Assembly: GCA_048013815.1 (NCBI GenBank)
Contig: CM106585.1
Span: 2,480,001-2,544,000 of the forward strand
Source: Setoptus koraiensis
Taxonomy: Eukaryota; Arthropoda
DNA: 64,000 nt
Reading direction: 5' to 3'
The notes below the pieces were generated by a model, which saw only the letters and a program-made list of their open reading frames with translations, was not told the DNA's origin and did not search any database. The position numbers were made by a program, and so were the translations under genes. Below are positions 1 through 10,944 of this stretch, one piece after another. Each line of letters starts with the position of its first letter. Position 1 is the first letter of the stretch.

Positions 1-2
1 TT

Positions 3-869
3 AATGGTTTGAAACTCGACGATGCCACTTACAAACTGTACGCGGTTAAAATCTACGATTATACAGAACGGATTCTCACAGACAATGGGGTTGAGGAACA
101 CTTCGCCAATCTAAATCAACTCTCATTGACGCACAGATCTAAATATCTACTTACCCGTGTAGAGCATATTCGGAATGCTAAATATGTGCCAAGTAACAAT
201 GATATTCTCCATAGCAGGGGTAAAACATGTGATATACAAAAGATAGAATTTCAGGTGAAGATCCCTTTGAAATTTGGTTCCTTCAAACAAACATTCTCAA
301 TGTTTGATGTAGGCGGGCAGCGCTGTGAAAGACGCAAATGGATTCAAGTGTTTGATGGTGTGACGGCGGTCATGTTCCTCATCGACAGTTCAGGTTTTGA
401 TGCGATAGATGAGGAAAGTGGAAATAACAAAATAAAAGAGACTATGAATTTGTTTCAGGAAGTCTGGACGACTCGTTTCCTGAGAAATTCCAATTTTGTG
501 CTCTTGTTCAACAAGCAAGATATATTACGACAGAAAATAGAACGCGGTCACAGAATTGAGGATCATTTTCCAGAGTATACCAATTATCATTGCCCGATGC
601 AAGATGCTACATCAAGTTGCATGGATTCAAATTACATTCGGGCACGGTCCTTCATCAGGGATAAATTTTTGCAAATTACTCGACAGGCAAACGAGCCAAG
701 AAAGTACAGTGTACCGAACTTCGTTCATATGAACAAATGTAGCCTTAAGCAGCCCAAAAGAGCTATTTGTTATCATTACACGACGGCTACCGATACAGAG
801 AACATCAAAAATTTGTTCGATCATCTTCAGAAAATGGTGATAAAATCAGCACTTGAAGTGATGACATAG
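3..869 (+). CDS. G protein alpha subunit, Gs-like, 5' partial
   Basis: Alpha subunit of a heterotrimeric G protein, a GTPase that relays receptor signals at the inner plasma membrane. The frame is open to the window edge, so the N-terminus with the P-loop lies upstream; the first ATG is not the start. Visible parts are the helical domain, switch I with the conserved Arg and Thr (HSRGKT), switch II FDVGGQR with the catalytic Gln, the base-binding NKQD, and a TTATDTENI stretch matching the TCAT loop. Spacing around IEDHFPEY and FIRDKFL resembles Gs rather than Gi, Gq or G12. The sequence is divergent: switch I has CDI where SGI is usual, an extra segment precedes the TCAT loop, and the tail SALEVMT is not the Gs tail. 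A Drosophila Gf-like gene is an alternative. The family is sure; the subclass is inferred. Confidence 0.9.
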   Translation, partial: NGLKLDDATYKLYAVKIYDYTERILTDNGVEEHFANLNQLSLTHRSKYLLTRVEHIRNAKYVPSNNDILHSRGKTCDIQKIEFQVKIPLKFGSFKQTFSMFDVGGQRCERRKWIQVFDGVTAVMFLIDSSGFDAIDEESGNNKIKETMNLFQEVWTTRFLRNSNFVLLFNKQDILRQKIERGHRIEDHFPEYTNYHCPMQDATSSCMDSNYIRARSFIRDKFLQITRQANEPRKYSVPNFVHMNKCSLKQPKRAICYHYTTATDTENIKNLFDHLQKMVIKSALEVMT

Positions 870-1279
870 AGGAAGAAAATCGGAGAGATTAATTATTTCA
901 CACACATGTCGAGCGACACATTTATTCCATAGTTAATGTGCTCAAGGAGAAGTGATTCATATCTGAAGTGATATCATGATGAATACCGATATTGTTTGTC
1001 TTGGAGCTACCACTCGATATCGCTTTTTGGGAGTTGAGTCTGCAACTCAAAACATACTAATTGTTTTCTGCGTAGCTTCGCTAAGTCTTTTGACATTACA
1101 AGTATGAAATTAAATGAGGCGAAAGTTTTGTTATCAAGATGGATGCTACGATAAAGCCTGTTGCTTTTATTTGTTATTTTGCATGAATTATTCGCAACTT
1201 TTCTGGACGATTGCGATTACTCCCAGTGTATTTTCTTGATGCTATTCTATATCGAGAATCATTTGTTTATCTTTAACAA
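870..1279. other. Intergenic, convergent 3' ends
   Basis: Space between the Galpha stop and the ACADSB stop, which point at each other. It should hold both 3' UTRs. No coding signal seen. Confidence 0.6.
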
Positions 1280-2647
1280 TCAAGAGCTGTATTCACTTTT
1301 GATAGACTTCGCTATGGTGTTGAGTTGAATATTTGATGTACCCTCGTATATTTGACCTATCTTGGAATCTCTCAAATATTTCTCGACAGGATAATCTCTG
1401 GTAAAGCCGACACCACCCATCCACTCTATGGCTTTATTGGAGGTCTCTACAGCGACTTCACTAGCGTAATACTTGGCCATGGCCGCTTCTTTCATATAAG
1501 GTAGACCTGCCTCTCTAAGCCTAGCTGCGTTATAAATAAGTAATCTTCCCATTTCAATTTTCGTCGCTATATCAGCTATCTGATGTTGCATACCTTGGAA
1601 CTCGAATATTTTCTGTTTGAATGCTGTCCTCTCTAGGGTATATCTAACAGCGTGCTCAAACGCCCCCTGGGCTAGACCAATCATTTGCGCTCCAATACCA
1701 ATACGGCCTTCGTTTAGGGTTTCGATAGCTATCTTGTAGCCTTTACCATACTCACCAAGAATACTTGTTGCCGGTACACGAACATCCTCTAAAATCACTT
1801 GACAGGTGCTTGAGGCTCTAATACCTAATTTATTTTCTGGCTTGCCTAAACTCAAGCCCTTAGTATTTCTGTCTACTATGAAGGCTGTGATGCCTTTGTA
1901 GCCAGCACTGAAATCAGCATTAGCAAATACAATGTAGACTCCAGCGTCGCCAGCATTGGTGATCCAACACTTAGAGCCATTTATAATGAAATCATTTCCA
2001 TCTTTTTTAGCCGATGTTCTCAATGAGAATGCATCGGATCCAGCGTTCGCCTCGGACAAACAAAAGGAGCCGACTAGATTTTCAGCCGTTCGAGGAAGAT
2101 AATGAGCCTTTTGTTCTTCATTTCCGTATACCAGCAAAGTCTCGACAAATAGAGTATTATGTACATCAACCATCACACTTATAGAAGGGTCCACTTTGGC
2201 CAGTTCCTCAACAGCTAAGATAGTGGCAAAAAAAGTTGCACCAACGCCATTGTATTTAGGATCAACAGATATGTTCATTAGACCATTCTCAAATAGAGCC
2301 TCAATTACTTCAGGCAATATTTCAGATTTTTCGTCCATTTGCTTAACAAGAGGGGCAAATTTTTCCTTCGACAATTTAGCCACAGCCTCTTTCATGGCTA
2401 TCTCTTCTTCAGTGAACGTAGTCAATGGTGATGGATTGTTGTTGGCAAAACTGGAAGTAAGAGTTTGTTCGGCGATGCCAGACGAATACTGTCTAGGGTA
2501 ACTTTGTGAGAAGACATTTTTGTTGTATGGTTTACTGTTTCTTAAGGCGAGAGGGGAGATGTTTTTTGAGGCCGAATAGCTTCTTGTGGTCAAGCTAGAG
2601 TTCGCTAGCGATTGACTTAAAATTCTGGCAATAGTCAATTTAGACAT
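1280..2647 (-). CDS. ACADSB: Short/branched-chain acyl-CoA dehydrogenase
   Basis: Mitochondrial FAD enzyme that oxidises 2-methylbutyryl-CoA and related short branched acyl-CoAs in isoleucine breakdown, passing electrons to ETF. The protein has 455 residues in one exon. The first 75 or so are rich in Ser, Arg and Asn with few acids, as in a mitochondrial presequence. The acyl-CoA dehydrogenase body follows: LSEANAGSD near residue 198, GKPENKLGIRASSTC, LNEGRIGIGAQM, and the C-terminal MGGVGFTRDYPVEKYLRD. The catalytic base is Glu435 in IYEGTSNIQLNTIAK, the position used by this subfamily rather than the IVD/LCAD position. Length is close to vertebrate ACADSB (about 430). Assignment to ACADSB rather than ACADS rests on the GLxxI(S/E)VDPxYxG and YASE-rich blocks. 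Confidence 0.93.
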   Translation of the reverse strand: MSKLTIARILSQSLANSSLTTRSYSASKNISPLALRNSKPYNKNVFSQSYPRQYSSGIAEQTLTSSFANNNPSPLTTFTEEEIAMKEAVAKLSKEKFAPLVKQMDEKSEILPEVIEALFENGLMNISVDPKYNGVGATFFATILAVEELAKVDPSISVMVDVHNTLFVETLLVYGNEEQKAHYLPRTAENLVGSFCLSEANAGSDAFSLRTSAKKDGNDFIINGSKCWITNAGDAGVYIVFANADFSAGYKGITAFIVDRNTKGLSLGKPENKLGIRASSTCQVILEDVRVPATSILGEYGKGYKIAIETLNEGRIGIGAQMIGLAQGAFEHAVRYTLERTAFKQKIFEFQGMQHQIADIATKIEMGRLLIYNAARLREAGLPYMKEAAMAKYYASEVAVETSNKAIEWMGGVGFTRDYPVEKYLRDSKIGQIYEGTSNIQLNTIAKSIKSEYSS

Positions 2648-3441
2648 CTTCTTTATTCTGAACGTTTACGACGATGACACCGAGAGGTAAGCGCTACTCA
2701 CTACTATTGTTGATTCAATAACTAATAATAATCACTTGACCCTCGATTGTTATACAGGAAGGATAAATTAGGTAGAGTTATTGAGCGTGATATATTTAAT
2801 GTGAAACGAGAGTGTGCTTTAAGTTTGTGATTCGAGAGATCGCTGGAAACAGTGGTGCCAGTGCTGCAGAGGTAAGTGGTAAGGGTATCGAATTACCACA
2901 AAAAGAATGAAGGTTTTTATACACCGTATTCCATTGGACATTGAAACAGTGCATAGAAGTCGACCTGCTTTTTTGGCGCAGAGACGCTAATTGATCCTCT
3001 GCGCACAACATAGGTGGGGATAAGACTCGAGGGGAAGATCCTCTGCCAATGTCGAAAACCTTATCATCAAATGCCCATAATTAATCTCATTGATACTGGG
3101 GTGGTTGCACATACGCTGTGGTAATTATTTTCTGTACACCTTGTGTTAGCGTGTAGCTATCAGGAATGATCATTCTTGTTATTGATGTTTCAGCAGCCAT
3201 AGCAACAACAAAAAAAAACAATTTGCCAATAACAATAACAAGTTGTTTTGAGACAACAGCAACAACAAACGGTTCTCCCTAAAATGAAGTCAATTTCAAT
3301 ATCAAGATCGTACTATACATGTACCGCATTGATGAAAATGGTCACAACACACACTCATAAATGTGCAAAACAGATTGAATTCTGGGGCAACACAGATTGA
3401 GTTTAGGGGAGATCACTTTTAATTGTCTGATTCATCACAGG
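2648..3441. other. ACADSB promoter and GPN2 3' region
   Basis: Holds the ACADSB upstream region and the end of GPN2, both on the minus strand. A CAA-rich patch lies at about 3194-3270. The 71-residue minus-strand frame at 2796-3011 has no family signature and looks incidental. Confidence 0.5.
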
Positions 3442-4368
3442 TCAGACTCTGCGACCGGCAGCCAGCTCGGCCAATTTTGGATTTTGCTGCAGAATGGCCA
3501 AGTCCAAGTCGTCTATGTGATAACCATTGGCCTTGTCAGCCAATTGAAGCACTTTGTAAATATCTTCTCCTTTTTTTATATTCAATGGAACAAATGTAAC
3601 AAGACTGTAATCCTGTATGACGTCAGCAATTGCCTTGGTGAGTGTTTTGTGTTTCTGATAAAACGGATCGTCGTCGATGCCATCAATCAGGTACTGGAGG
3701 TCTAATACCTCACAGTAGAAGTCTATGTTGAAGCGTACTTTGCCATACTTTTCAACTAAATCTACTTTTGATAAGACATTTACATGCGGAAGCTCTAGAT
3801 TCAGCATAGTAGATAGAGAGTTCATCAGCACTCCTATGTACTTTCCTAGATCACTGGCATAATGTGCGTCACACAAATTCAGACAAACCAACCTTAGATC
3901 TGTAAGGGCATTTTTGTGTGTGAGTTTTTTGATTATTGATCGCATTGCTGTATGATGGGTATAAAGTTCCGATTGACCGGGGCAATCAAATAACAGGTAA
4001 GGACGGTGTTTGGTAGGATCATCGGAGGCTAGCTTGGCTTTCCGTGCCTCGTTGTATGCTTTTAGATCATCGCTGATAAGCGACGCTATACGTTCAGCTA
4101 ACCAATCGAAATGCTTATCGAAATATTCCATACAGTGTATCATCGAGCCGTTTGGGCCCAACAGATATTTGGTCATGACATCTTGAACATTTATCAATTC
4201 GGCTATATCGATAGCTGGCTTGTAAGTGAGACAATCGTTAGCTGGATCTAAATTGATTATTTTGCTATTTCGGCCGAGTTGTTTAAGATTGTCATTGATA
4301 AATTTGCAATAAGTTGATTTTCCGCTCCCGGGTGGCCCAACGACCAGCTGTCCGAAGATGGTTGTCAT
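3442..4368 (-). CDS. GPN2: GPN-loop GTPase 2
   Basis: Cytosolic GTPase of the GPN family, needed for assembly and nuclear import of RNA polymerase II and III. The protein has 308 residues in one exon, the normal length. The Walker A motif GPPGSGKST is at residues 11-19, DPAND at 41-45, and the family-defining GPN insertion (LLGPNG) at 71-73. The switch/Walker B block FDCPGQSEL and the base-recognition SKVD follow. Context around GPN (MIHCMEY) and DCPGQSELYTHH match GPN2 better than GPN1, which has a long acidic tail, or GPN3. It is head-to-head with UBE2Q across about 840 bp. Confidence 0.93.
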   Translation of the reverse strand: MTTIFGQLVVGPPGSGKSTYCKFINDNLKQLGRNSKIINLDPANDCLTYKPAIDIAELINVQDVMTKYLLGPNGSMIHCMEYFDKHFDWLAERIASLISDDLKAYNEARKAKLASDDPTKHRPYLLFDCPGQSELYTHHTAMRSIIKKLTHKNALTDLRLVCLNLCDAHYASDLGKYIGVLMNSLSTMLNLELPHVNVLSKVDLVEKYGKVRFNIDFYCEVLDLQYLIDGIDDDPFYQKHKTLTKAIADVIQDYSLVTFVPLNIKKGEDIYKVLQLADKANGYHIDDLDLAILQQNPKLAELAAGRRV

Positions 4369-5205
4369 ATTGTTGTTATGTTATTTGTAATTAGTATAAT
4401 TATGCTGCAAATAGTAGTATCATTTTGTTAATTGTGAGGTGCGATTGGGCCTCCCTCTCTCTCTCTCTCTCTCTAATGGCCCTGTGACAGCTTTTGTATT
4501 CACAGACCAGATACTTTTTTCCTGTATCTATCCGTAAATATTCGTCGGTGTTTTGTGCAGCGTGAGCGTGGTCATAGAGTTGAACTGAATTGACTGCAGT
4601 TTAGTCGATACTGTGCATAAGTTTACTACGTACAATACTTTCTCTGGAGTCTAGCCTGCAGAATAGCCTGCAACGTTTCAATCGGCAGTGCAGCTAAATC
4701 AGCAGTAGCATCGGCGACGGCGGCCGCCGCCGCAGAATCAGGCAGCAGCGCATAGGCACACGGCGCGAAACGCTGTGCTTGGCTTTGCACATCTTAAAAC
4801 GCGACTGGCGCCCCTGGCGGATTTTGCCTAAACTGCATGCAGCAGCAATGGAAAAAGATCAGACAGTGCACATTCACATAAAGGCTTTTGATTATGTCTG
4901 TGTACATTTATATCACAAGTCCATTATTATATATCACAGAAGAAGAGTGCATTTTTTCATCACCACCACCACCACCATCATCATCACTACCACTACAACC
5001 ACCACAACCATCATTGTAGAGACATTTAATACAATCTATTACGATTTATCTACTATTATTATTATTTTTGTTGTTGTTGTTGTACCATTGTAATAATAAT
5101 AACAATAATCATCAGCATCATTATTGTATAGACGATACACACCCGATTAGAGAGTACTAGAGGATCCTCAGTTAATATTTAATATAGAATTTCCCAATAT
5201 TAAAT
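4369..5205. promoter_or_regulatory. Shared GPN2/UBE2Q upstream region
   Basis: Divergent intergenic region between the two start codons. It contains a CT microsatellite (4451-4474), a GC-rich patch with a GCC/CGG run near 4719-4735 that stands out from the AT-rich surroundings, and a CAC/CAT triplet run (about 4962-5012). Most of 4500-5205 is probably UBE2Q 5' UTR. No start site can be fixed from sequence alone. Confidence 0.5.
4451..4474. repeat. CT dinucleotide microsatellite
   Basis: Near-perfect run of CT, just upstream of GPN2. CT/GA tracts are common in arthropod promoters as GAGA-factor targets; whether this one is used is not shown. Confidence 0.9.
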
Positions 5206-7120
5206 ATGGCGTGTTTGAACAAATTGAAAGCAGACATTCGTCGTCTTGAGGCCATCTTTCATTCAAATCATCACAGATTCCGCGTGCTATCAGCAAATGT
5301 CGATGAGATTAGCTGTTGTTATTTATTAGGAAATGGCAAAGAATTAATTATATATGCAAACATCACTGTAAGACAGTTGAATCCATCAGATGACCAAATC
5401 CTGCTCCATATATCCATCTCTTATGTCGTCCTTGCCCTTCTTTAATGATATCAATTTGTTATTCCAATCCATCTATTTCTCTAATCCCTCTTATATCAAT
5501 GTTCCAATCAATTTACTTAAAATTCTATCAATGATGTAGGAAGTATACCCGACATGTCCGCCCGTTTGGTTCTCCGATTCAGAAGACACCTCTCTCAGTA
5601 AAGTGATTGAATCCATGAGCGACACAACTGGTAATAAAAATCACATATTAGAACAAGTGAGAATATTGGTTACAGAACTATCTAGGCTCTATCAACTACC
5701 CCTTCCAGATGAGGTTAATTCATTGGCAACCTCCGCTGACCATGATTACTTCAATCGAGTAGCCACCGACTCCGCCGCATCGTCTACATCATCTTCTTCT
5801 GAGGCACCAATCTGTTGTCTATCCAACCCATCAAATCAAGAAATCTTCACCAATATGCAGTCCGATGAACATGCCACTACCTCAGCACTAATTTCAAATC
5901 TAGGACAATCTAATAAAAGTCACTCAAATGGAAACTCTACACAGAAAAATCACAGATCTAATAATAGCAAGCCCTCCTCGGTGCAACAAGAAGTTAACAA
6001 AGCATCTACAAAATCCAATTCCAAAAGTCACATGATCAGTAATATTGATACTGGTGATGCACACATTTCTTCCCCTGACTCTGATACAGTTAAAATATAT
6101 GATCATGAAGTGATAGAAATAGACGATGATGACGACGATGATGACGATGACGATATTCACATAGAGATGGAAGATGAGCCACATCTTGGATCCAGATCAA
6201 AAGAAGAAGGCATCAGTTCAGAGCATCAAGCGAAATTGGAGAGATTGCGCCAGGTGCAACGGGACAGCCACATGAAAGGATCACCCCAAGGCTCTGTCCA
6301 GGCTACTGATCGCTTGATGAAAGAATTACGAGAAGTTTATAAATCAGAAAGCTACAAAAGTGGCGTCTATACAGTTGATTTAGTAAATGATAGTTTATAT
6401 GAATGGAATGTTAAACTATCTATAGTGGACAAAGAAAATCCTCTACATACAGACCTCAAACAATTGAAGGAAAAAGGGGGCAAGGATCACATCATGCTCA
6501 ATCTGTTGTACCAAGATAATTACCCATTCGTTCCGCCTTTTGTTAGAATCGTTTACCCAGTGTTGACTGGCGGTTATGTCATGTCTGGAGGTGCTATATG
6601 CATGGAGTTATTGACAAAACAGGTAATGTGTTGATAGAACCTGATTTGAAAAATTATGATGCAGCCAAAAGCAAATTAATTTAATCTTCTATATATTCAC
6701 TTATTTGTTCTTTCAACAGGGCTGGAGCAGTGCCTACACAATTGAAGCTTTGATAATGCAGATTGCTGCCACTTTAATCAAAGGAAAAGCGAGAGTCAGC
6801 ACGTCTGGATCAAAGGTAAATAATCTGGGACACTGATAACCTTCGTCCAATTTATCCAACTCGTCTTTCAAATAATAATAACACCCCCCCTCAATCTGGT
6901 CTCCAATTGAATTCAACAGAATCTAGGACAATATAGTCTACAGAGGGCACAACAAACATTTAACTCAATTATTCAAATTCATAAGAAGAACGGTAAGCAC
7001 GATAATAAATTATTATTTTTTTCTTCACTCATGAATCTGGGAAAGAGTTAGTAATTAACACTTAAATCGTCGTTCTTCTATTGATTAGGTTGGTATACAC
7101 CACCAAAGGCAGATGGATAG
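5206..7120 (+). CDS. UBE2Q: Ubiquitin-conjugating enzyme E2 Q
   Basis: E2 enzyme that carries ubiquitin as a thioester. Five exons by GT-AG sites: 5206-5367, 5540-6622, 6720-6815, 6920-6992, 7089-7120, giving 481 residues with all phases consistent. The N-terminal part ([18 protein letters not shown], then ANIT joined to [11 protein letters not shown]) is an RWD-like fold typical of UBE2Q1/2. A low-complexity linker has an Asp run (6122-6152). The UBC domain follows: [11 protein letters not shown], then [14 protein letters not shown] with the catalytic Cys, and ending in [11 protein letters not shown], the UBE2Q hallmark tail. The UBE2Q-type HPN-less active site is kept. Closest to UBE2Q1/UBE2Q2; which of the two cannot be decided. 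Confidence 0.92.
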
Positions 7121-7327
7121 AGGAAGTTGTAGAATGGAATAGACTATGCAAATAAACAATTTTGATTTTTATAACTAGAGCCTCAGACACAATTAATCGA
7201 CTCAAATGATGGATTGTTTGACTGGAAGTTCAACCTGAATCGACTCTTTCGAGTTACATCGGTATCAGTCAAACGTTGCTCAGTCGATGTTCTTACAGAA
7301 ATGTAGTCGATTCAAATATTTGAATAT

Positions 7328-8495
7328 CTAGTCCTCTTCGGCCGATAATTCCTCCGTTGTGACTTCCTGTTGTTGTGGCTGGCCTTTCTTCCATGACCAT
7401 TCCGGAGCCTGGTCCTTGTTATCTTTGGGTTCATCAACTTTAAATTGATCTTTTTTCACAGATTTCAAGGTAACTGTGAAGCCTATTTCTTTGCGCGCAT
7501 TTAGTAACATACGCTCTATCTTGGCCTCGTACTTAGGTATCTTTTTAAGTGGTGGTTTGACACTGAAATTATAGTGGATAAAACACGGAATTTTGATTAA
7601 TATTTTTTGTCTAGCTAGTATAAGAGCTTTCGTGCCAATTCTGTGTCGACTACTTACAACTTGCCACGCATGTCACTGACTTTGGTGGACAATTCGTGCA
7701 CCTATAGATTAGGGGTGAAGTAGATTGCAGATTAGATTCAATTATTATTGCATAGGAACTAAGATAACCTATATCGATGACTTTTTTGATACAGTACCTC
7801 TAAATCTTTTCGGCCAACATGGTACTCCAAGTCCCATTTTTCATTCTCTAAACTGCTAATACGTTCGTGAAATTGCTTGCAAATCGATTTAAGCTCATCT
7901 ATGGTTAGGTATGTTTAACAGATTCAAGAAACGAAATTGTTCAAAGAAACATGTAAGTTGTATAGGGATTATTCTAGTTTTGTATATAACTAACAACAAC
8001 AATCGACTGTCAACTTACTTTCATCCATTGTGTCAAAGTTTTTCTTTTGGCCAGCCCTCTCGGCAATTACTCGTCTTCTTTCAGCGGCTTTTGCCTCTTG
8101 TTGCCTCTTGAGTTCTTCGGCCGCCTTACGACGGAGAAGCAATCTCAATTTCTTCTTTCTTTCTGGAGTCATGAAACCGTTTTTCTTTGTTCTGCTCGCT
8201 GCCTGAGCCTCTAATCGAGCCCTTACCTCGGCCTTTTTGCGTTCGCGATCCTCGCGTTTTCGTTTCTCTTCCTGTTTTTTGAGATACGTCAACAATTAAA
8301 TATTATTTGATTGAAATTGGATCAAGATGAATGATTTCAATTAGATTATAATAATTGGTGAATGTTTTCGGTCAATTGATATAATCGAATTGATGTAATT
8401 CAATCAATTGATAGAGTTTAATTATATAAACTAAGCAAATGTTTAAATATAAACTATTGTAAGTTGCGACTTGCCTGACTGATTAAATCGTTCAT
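7328..8495 (-). CDS. TNNI: Troponin I
   Basis: Inhibitory subunit of the muscle troponin complex; it blocks actomyosin at low calcium. Five coding exons on the minus strand: 8475-8495, 8019-8271, 7798-7898, 7658-7701, 7328-7562, giving 217 residues, normal for arthropod TnI. Diagnostic parts are the basic helix with FMTPERKKKLRLLLRRKAAEEL and AAERRRVIAERAG, the exon-3 block ENEKWDLEY, then SDMRGK joined across an intron to FVKPPLKKIPKYEAK, and the C-terminal LKSVKKDQF with an acidic end. Exon 1 codes only MNDLISQ. Its donor reads CAG|GCAAGT, so intron 1 appears to be GC-AG. Insects use mutually exclusive copies of the exon-3-type block; I saw only one copy here. Expression in muscle is inferred from the family. 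Confidence 0.93.
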
Positions 8496-10713
8496 GTTGA
8501 TTAATTGAAATTGTTGATTAATTATTTGTTATTTGTAAGTGTGAATATAGTATTGTGTGTTGTCTACTTCCGTTGGGAATAACTAGAGATAGTATAAGAT
8601 TAAGTAGATGTTCGTATGTTTTTGTTTGTTTTTGTTTTAGTAATCTTGTGATATATATTGAAGAATTGCTACAGTAATGATAAATATCAAAGGTGTTGAT
8701 TCATAAGTTTTACTAGCTTTGTGTGCCAACATCATCGCCTATGATAATTAGTATCAGTAGTATGGTGTAAGTGATGTAAAAGCGCCAGTAGAAATCGCTA
8801 ACTTGCGTCGACGTCGCTCTCCTTACAAGTTGGCCTGTCTCTTAGAGGCAAATGGTAGACGTCTGGAAATGGGGGACGTGAGGGGTACAATGTCAGCATA
8901 ATATATTAGGGCACCAAGACAGGATAAGATGGATAGGAGTTAGGCGAGAAGAAGGGGGCAGGGGATAGTAGGGAAGAATGGTACAGCGAGGCAAGAATAA
9001 CAAAGAGAAACACGAAGCTAGTCAAATCATGAGTATTCCTATGGATAAATAGATTTGTCTAAACTAACAAAACTTCTTCTTCTACTATCACAACTAATAG
9101 TACCATCGTTGTTAGTCGAGCCAGCGAGTTCGTCGCAAACAGGCGACAACGAAGCAGCATTCTAAGGCTCTATCGTTCAATCAATAATAATAGGTTCACA
9201 AAACTATAGAAGAGCTTTAGACGCTATTCGATGAAGCGACGCTATGTGCTCTATGGGCGATGGAGAGCTAGTTTCTACAAGTAAGAGAAATGCCAAGAGC
9301 ATTTATTTATTATTATTTTTGTTTATATTCTAGGAGTTCATAGATACTCTCATACGATGATGTAGCGCCGAGTAATAAATGTAGGCTGCTTCACATCGGC
9401 TGTCATGGTGTATCTACCAGCTCAGATATCTTCAGACTTTGATAGCTGAGCCAATACGTTTGCTTGTAGAGCTGCTTTCTGTTGTATGAATAGCAGTAGT
9501 CCCTGAACTAATATATTAGTACAAAGTCAGTGAGGGGATTCATCTCTAAAAGTTTAGATTATAATCAGTGACTTGATCATAACTGTAGACGTCATGCTAG
9601 TAGCAGTAGTTGTTGTTTTTGGAACAAAAAAAGAATCATCATTTCCACTGGTAGTAAAAAGTGCTAAAGATTCGCTAAAGATGAAGAAAGACCATGATTC
9701 TATTTAGCATAATTTCAATATAAGATGTTGTGTGTTCGAAGCGAACACAATGATGGTGAAATGAAGAAAAATAATAGTAAGAAGCAAAACGAAACTCAAA
9801 TAGTCTGAGATGCACGATTTACTTATTTTTAATTTTCCTCTTATCCCAGCCGAGCCGATGTACATACAATATATATCGTTTCTTCATAATCAAGCATTTG
9901 TCTATATAAACACAAGATATTCGTCACACTAGCCGACACCAACCAACAACCATTACTAGTATAGCCTTGGCTAGTTTTTATGCGCCTTTACGCTGTTGAT
10001 TATCTAACAACTCCTAGACTATTGCTGCTATACGTTATTATCCTTTGATTTGATTTATTTCGCCTACGCCCGGCCTATTGATCATTAGGAACTATCTTGA
10101 AATTGGTTGCATCATAAAAAAGGGTGTTCGACGGTCTAGTTGACTTCAGTTTTCTAGCTCGAAATTGCAGTTGATAAAATCTTGCACAGGGGCCATTCAA
10201 ATGAATAACTGTAAATAAAACAATTCTACCAAATTACTAATAGACAGACTGTAATAGTTACGGTTTCACTTGTTAGTACCAAGATCGATATCAAGTTGGT
10301 TATACTAAACAGATCGAGGGCTTAGTTGATCAGACTGGTGCCTATGTCCCTTATGGTCGCATCATTGATGATTCGTGAATGACAAATCAAGCAAACCTAA
10401 CTCTTTGTAGCTAATGATGATGAGTCGTTTGTCTTATTAATGACCAGACAATCCATAATACAATCCGCGACCGTTCCGATTTGTCGCCCGTTCTGTATCT
10501 GTTTTACATACCTTTTGTGAAGTGTTGCAGGGTGTAATTATATGGCTGGTAATGATGATGGCGAGATTGCAGTGCTTCACTAACAAGATAAATAGATATT
10601 TAAAGAGCCGACATTTATCAATCATTTATCAATAGCTTGTTGCCATACAATCGATTGCTTATCATGTCGCCCTGTTGAACTCAACATGTACTGCAAATGT
10701 GATATGATATCGG
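8496..10713. other. Troponin I upstream region, gene-poor
   Basis: No coding region seen. A possible untranslated first exon of troponin I ends at about 8827 on the minus strand (donor CTT|GTAAGG) with an acceptor near 8593. An 8-bp-arm inverted repeat (TGTGTTCG/CGAACACA, 9731-9749) and a weak hairpin near 9420-9452 are present. The rest is AT-rich single-copy DNA, reasonable space for muscle enhancers and the start of HPS5, but nothing more can be shown. Confidence 0.4.
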
Positions 10714-10944
10714 GTGTGTGCGCTAGCCAACAACATAGTCACTATGACAACAATGATTCTATTAGACCAAGAAAATCTAAGTGATTTTAAGACGAAATGT
10801 CGCCATCCAATACAACAATTAATTCATTTAGCCATATCAAGAAACACTTCTGGTGAATATACACCATATGGAGTTGATGTTTTTAGTTTTAGACATTTAA
10901 TCAGCATCGACGCATTCCCTCACACAAAACAATATAATGTCTAG
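10714..10944 (+). other. Short ORF overlapping the HPS5 start
   Basis: Open frame of 76 codons whose stop lies eight bases inside the HPS5 coding region (ATGTCTAG contains the HPS5 ATG and this frame's TAG). No family recognised, no signal peptide. It may be an upstream ORF in the HPS5 leader, allowing re-initiation, or chance. If transcription starts downstream of 10714, a shorter start at 10744 or 10753 would still give the overlap. Confidence 0.25.
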
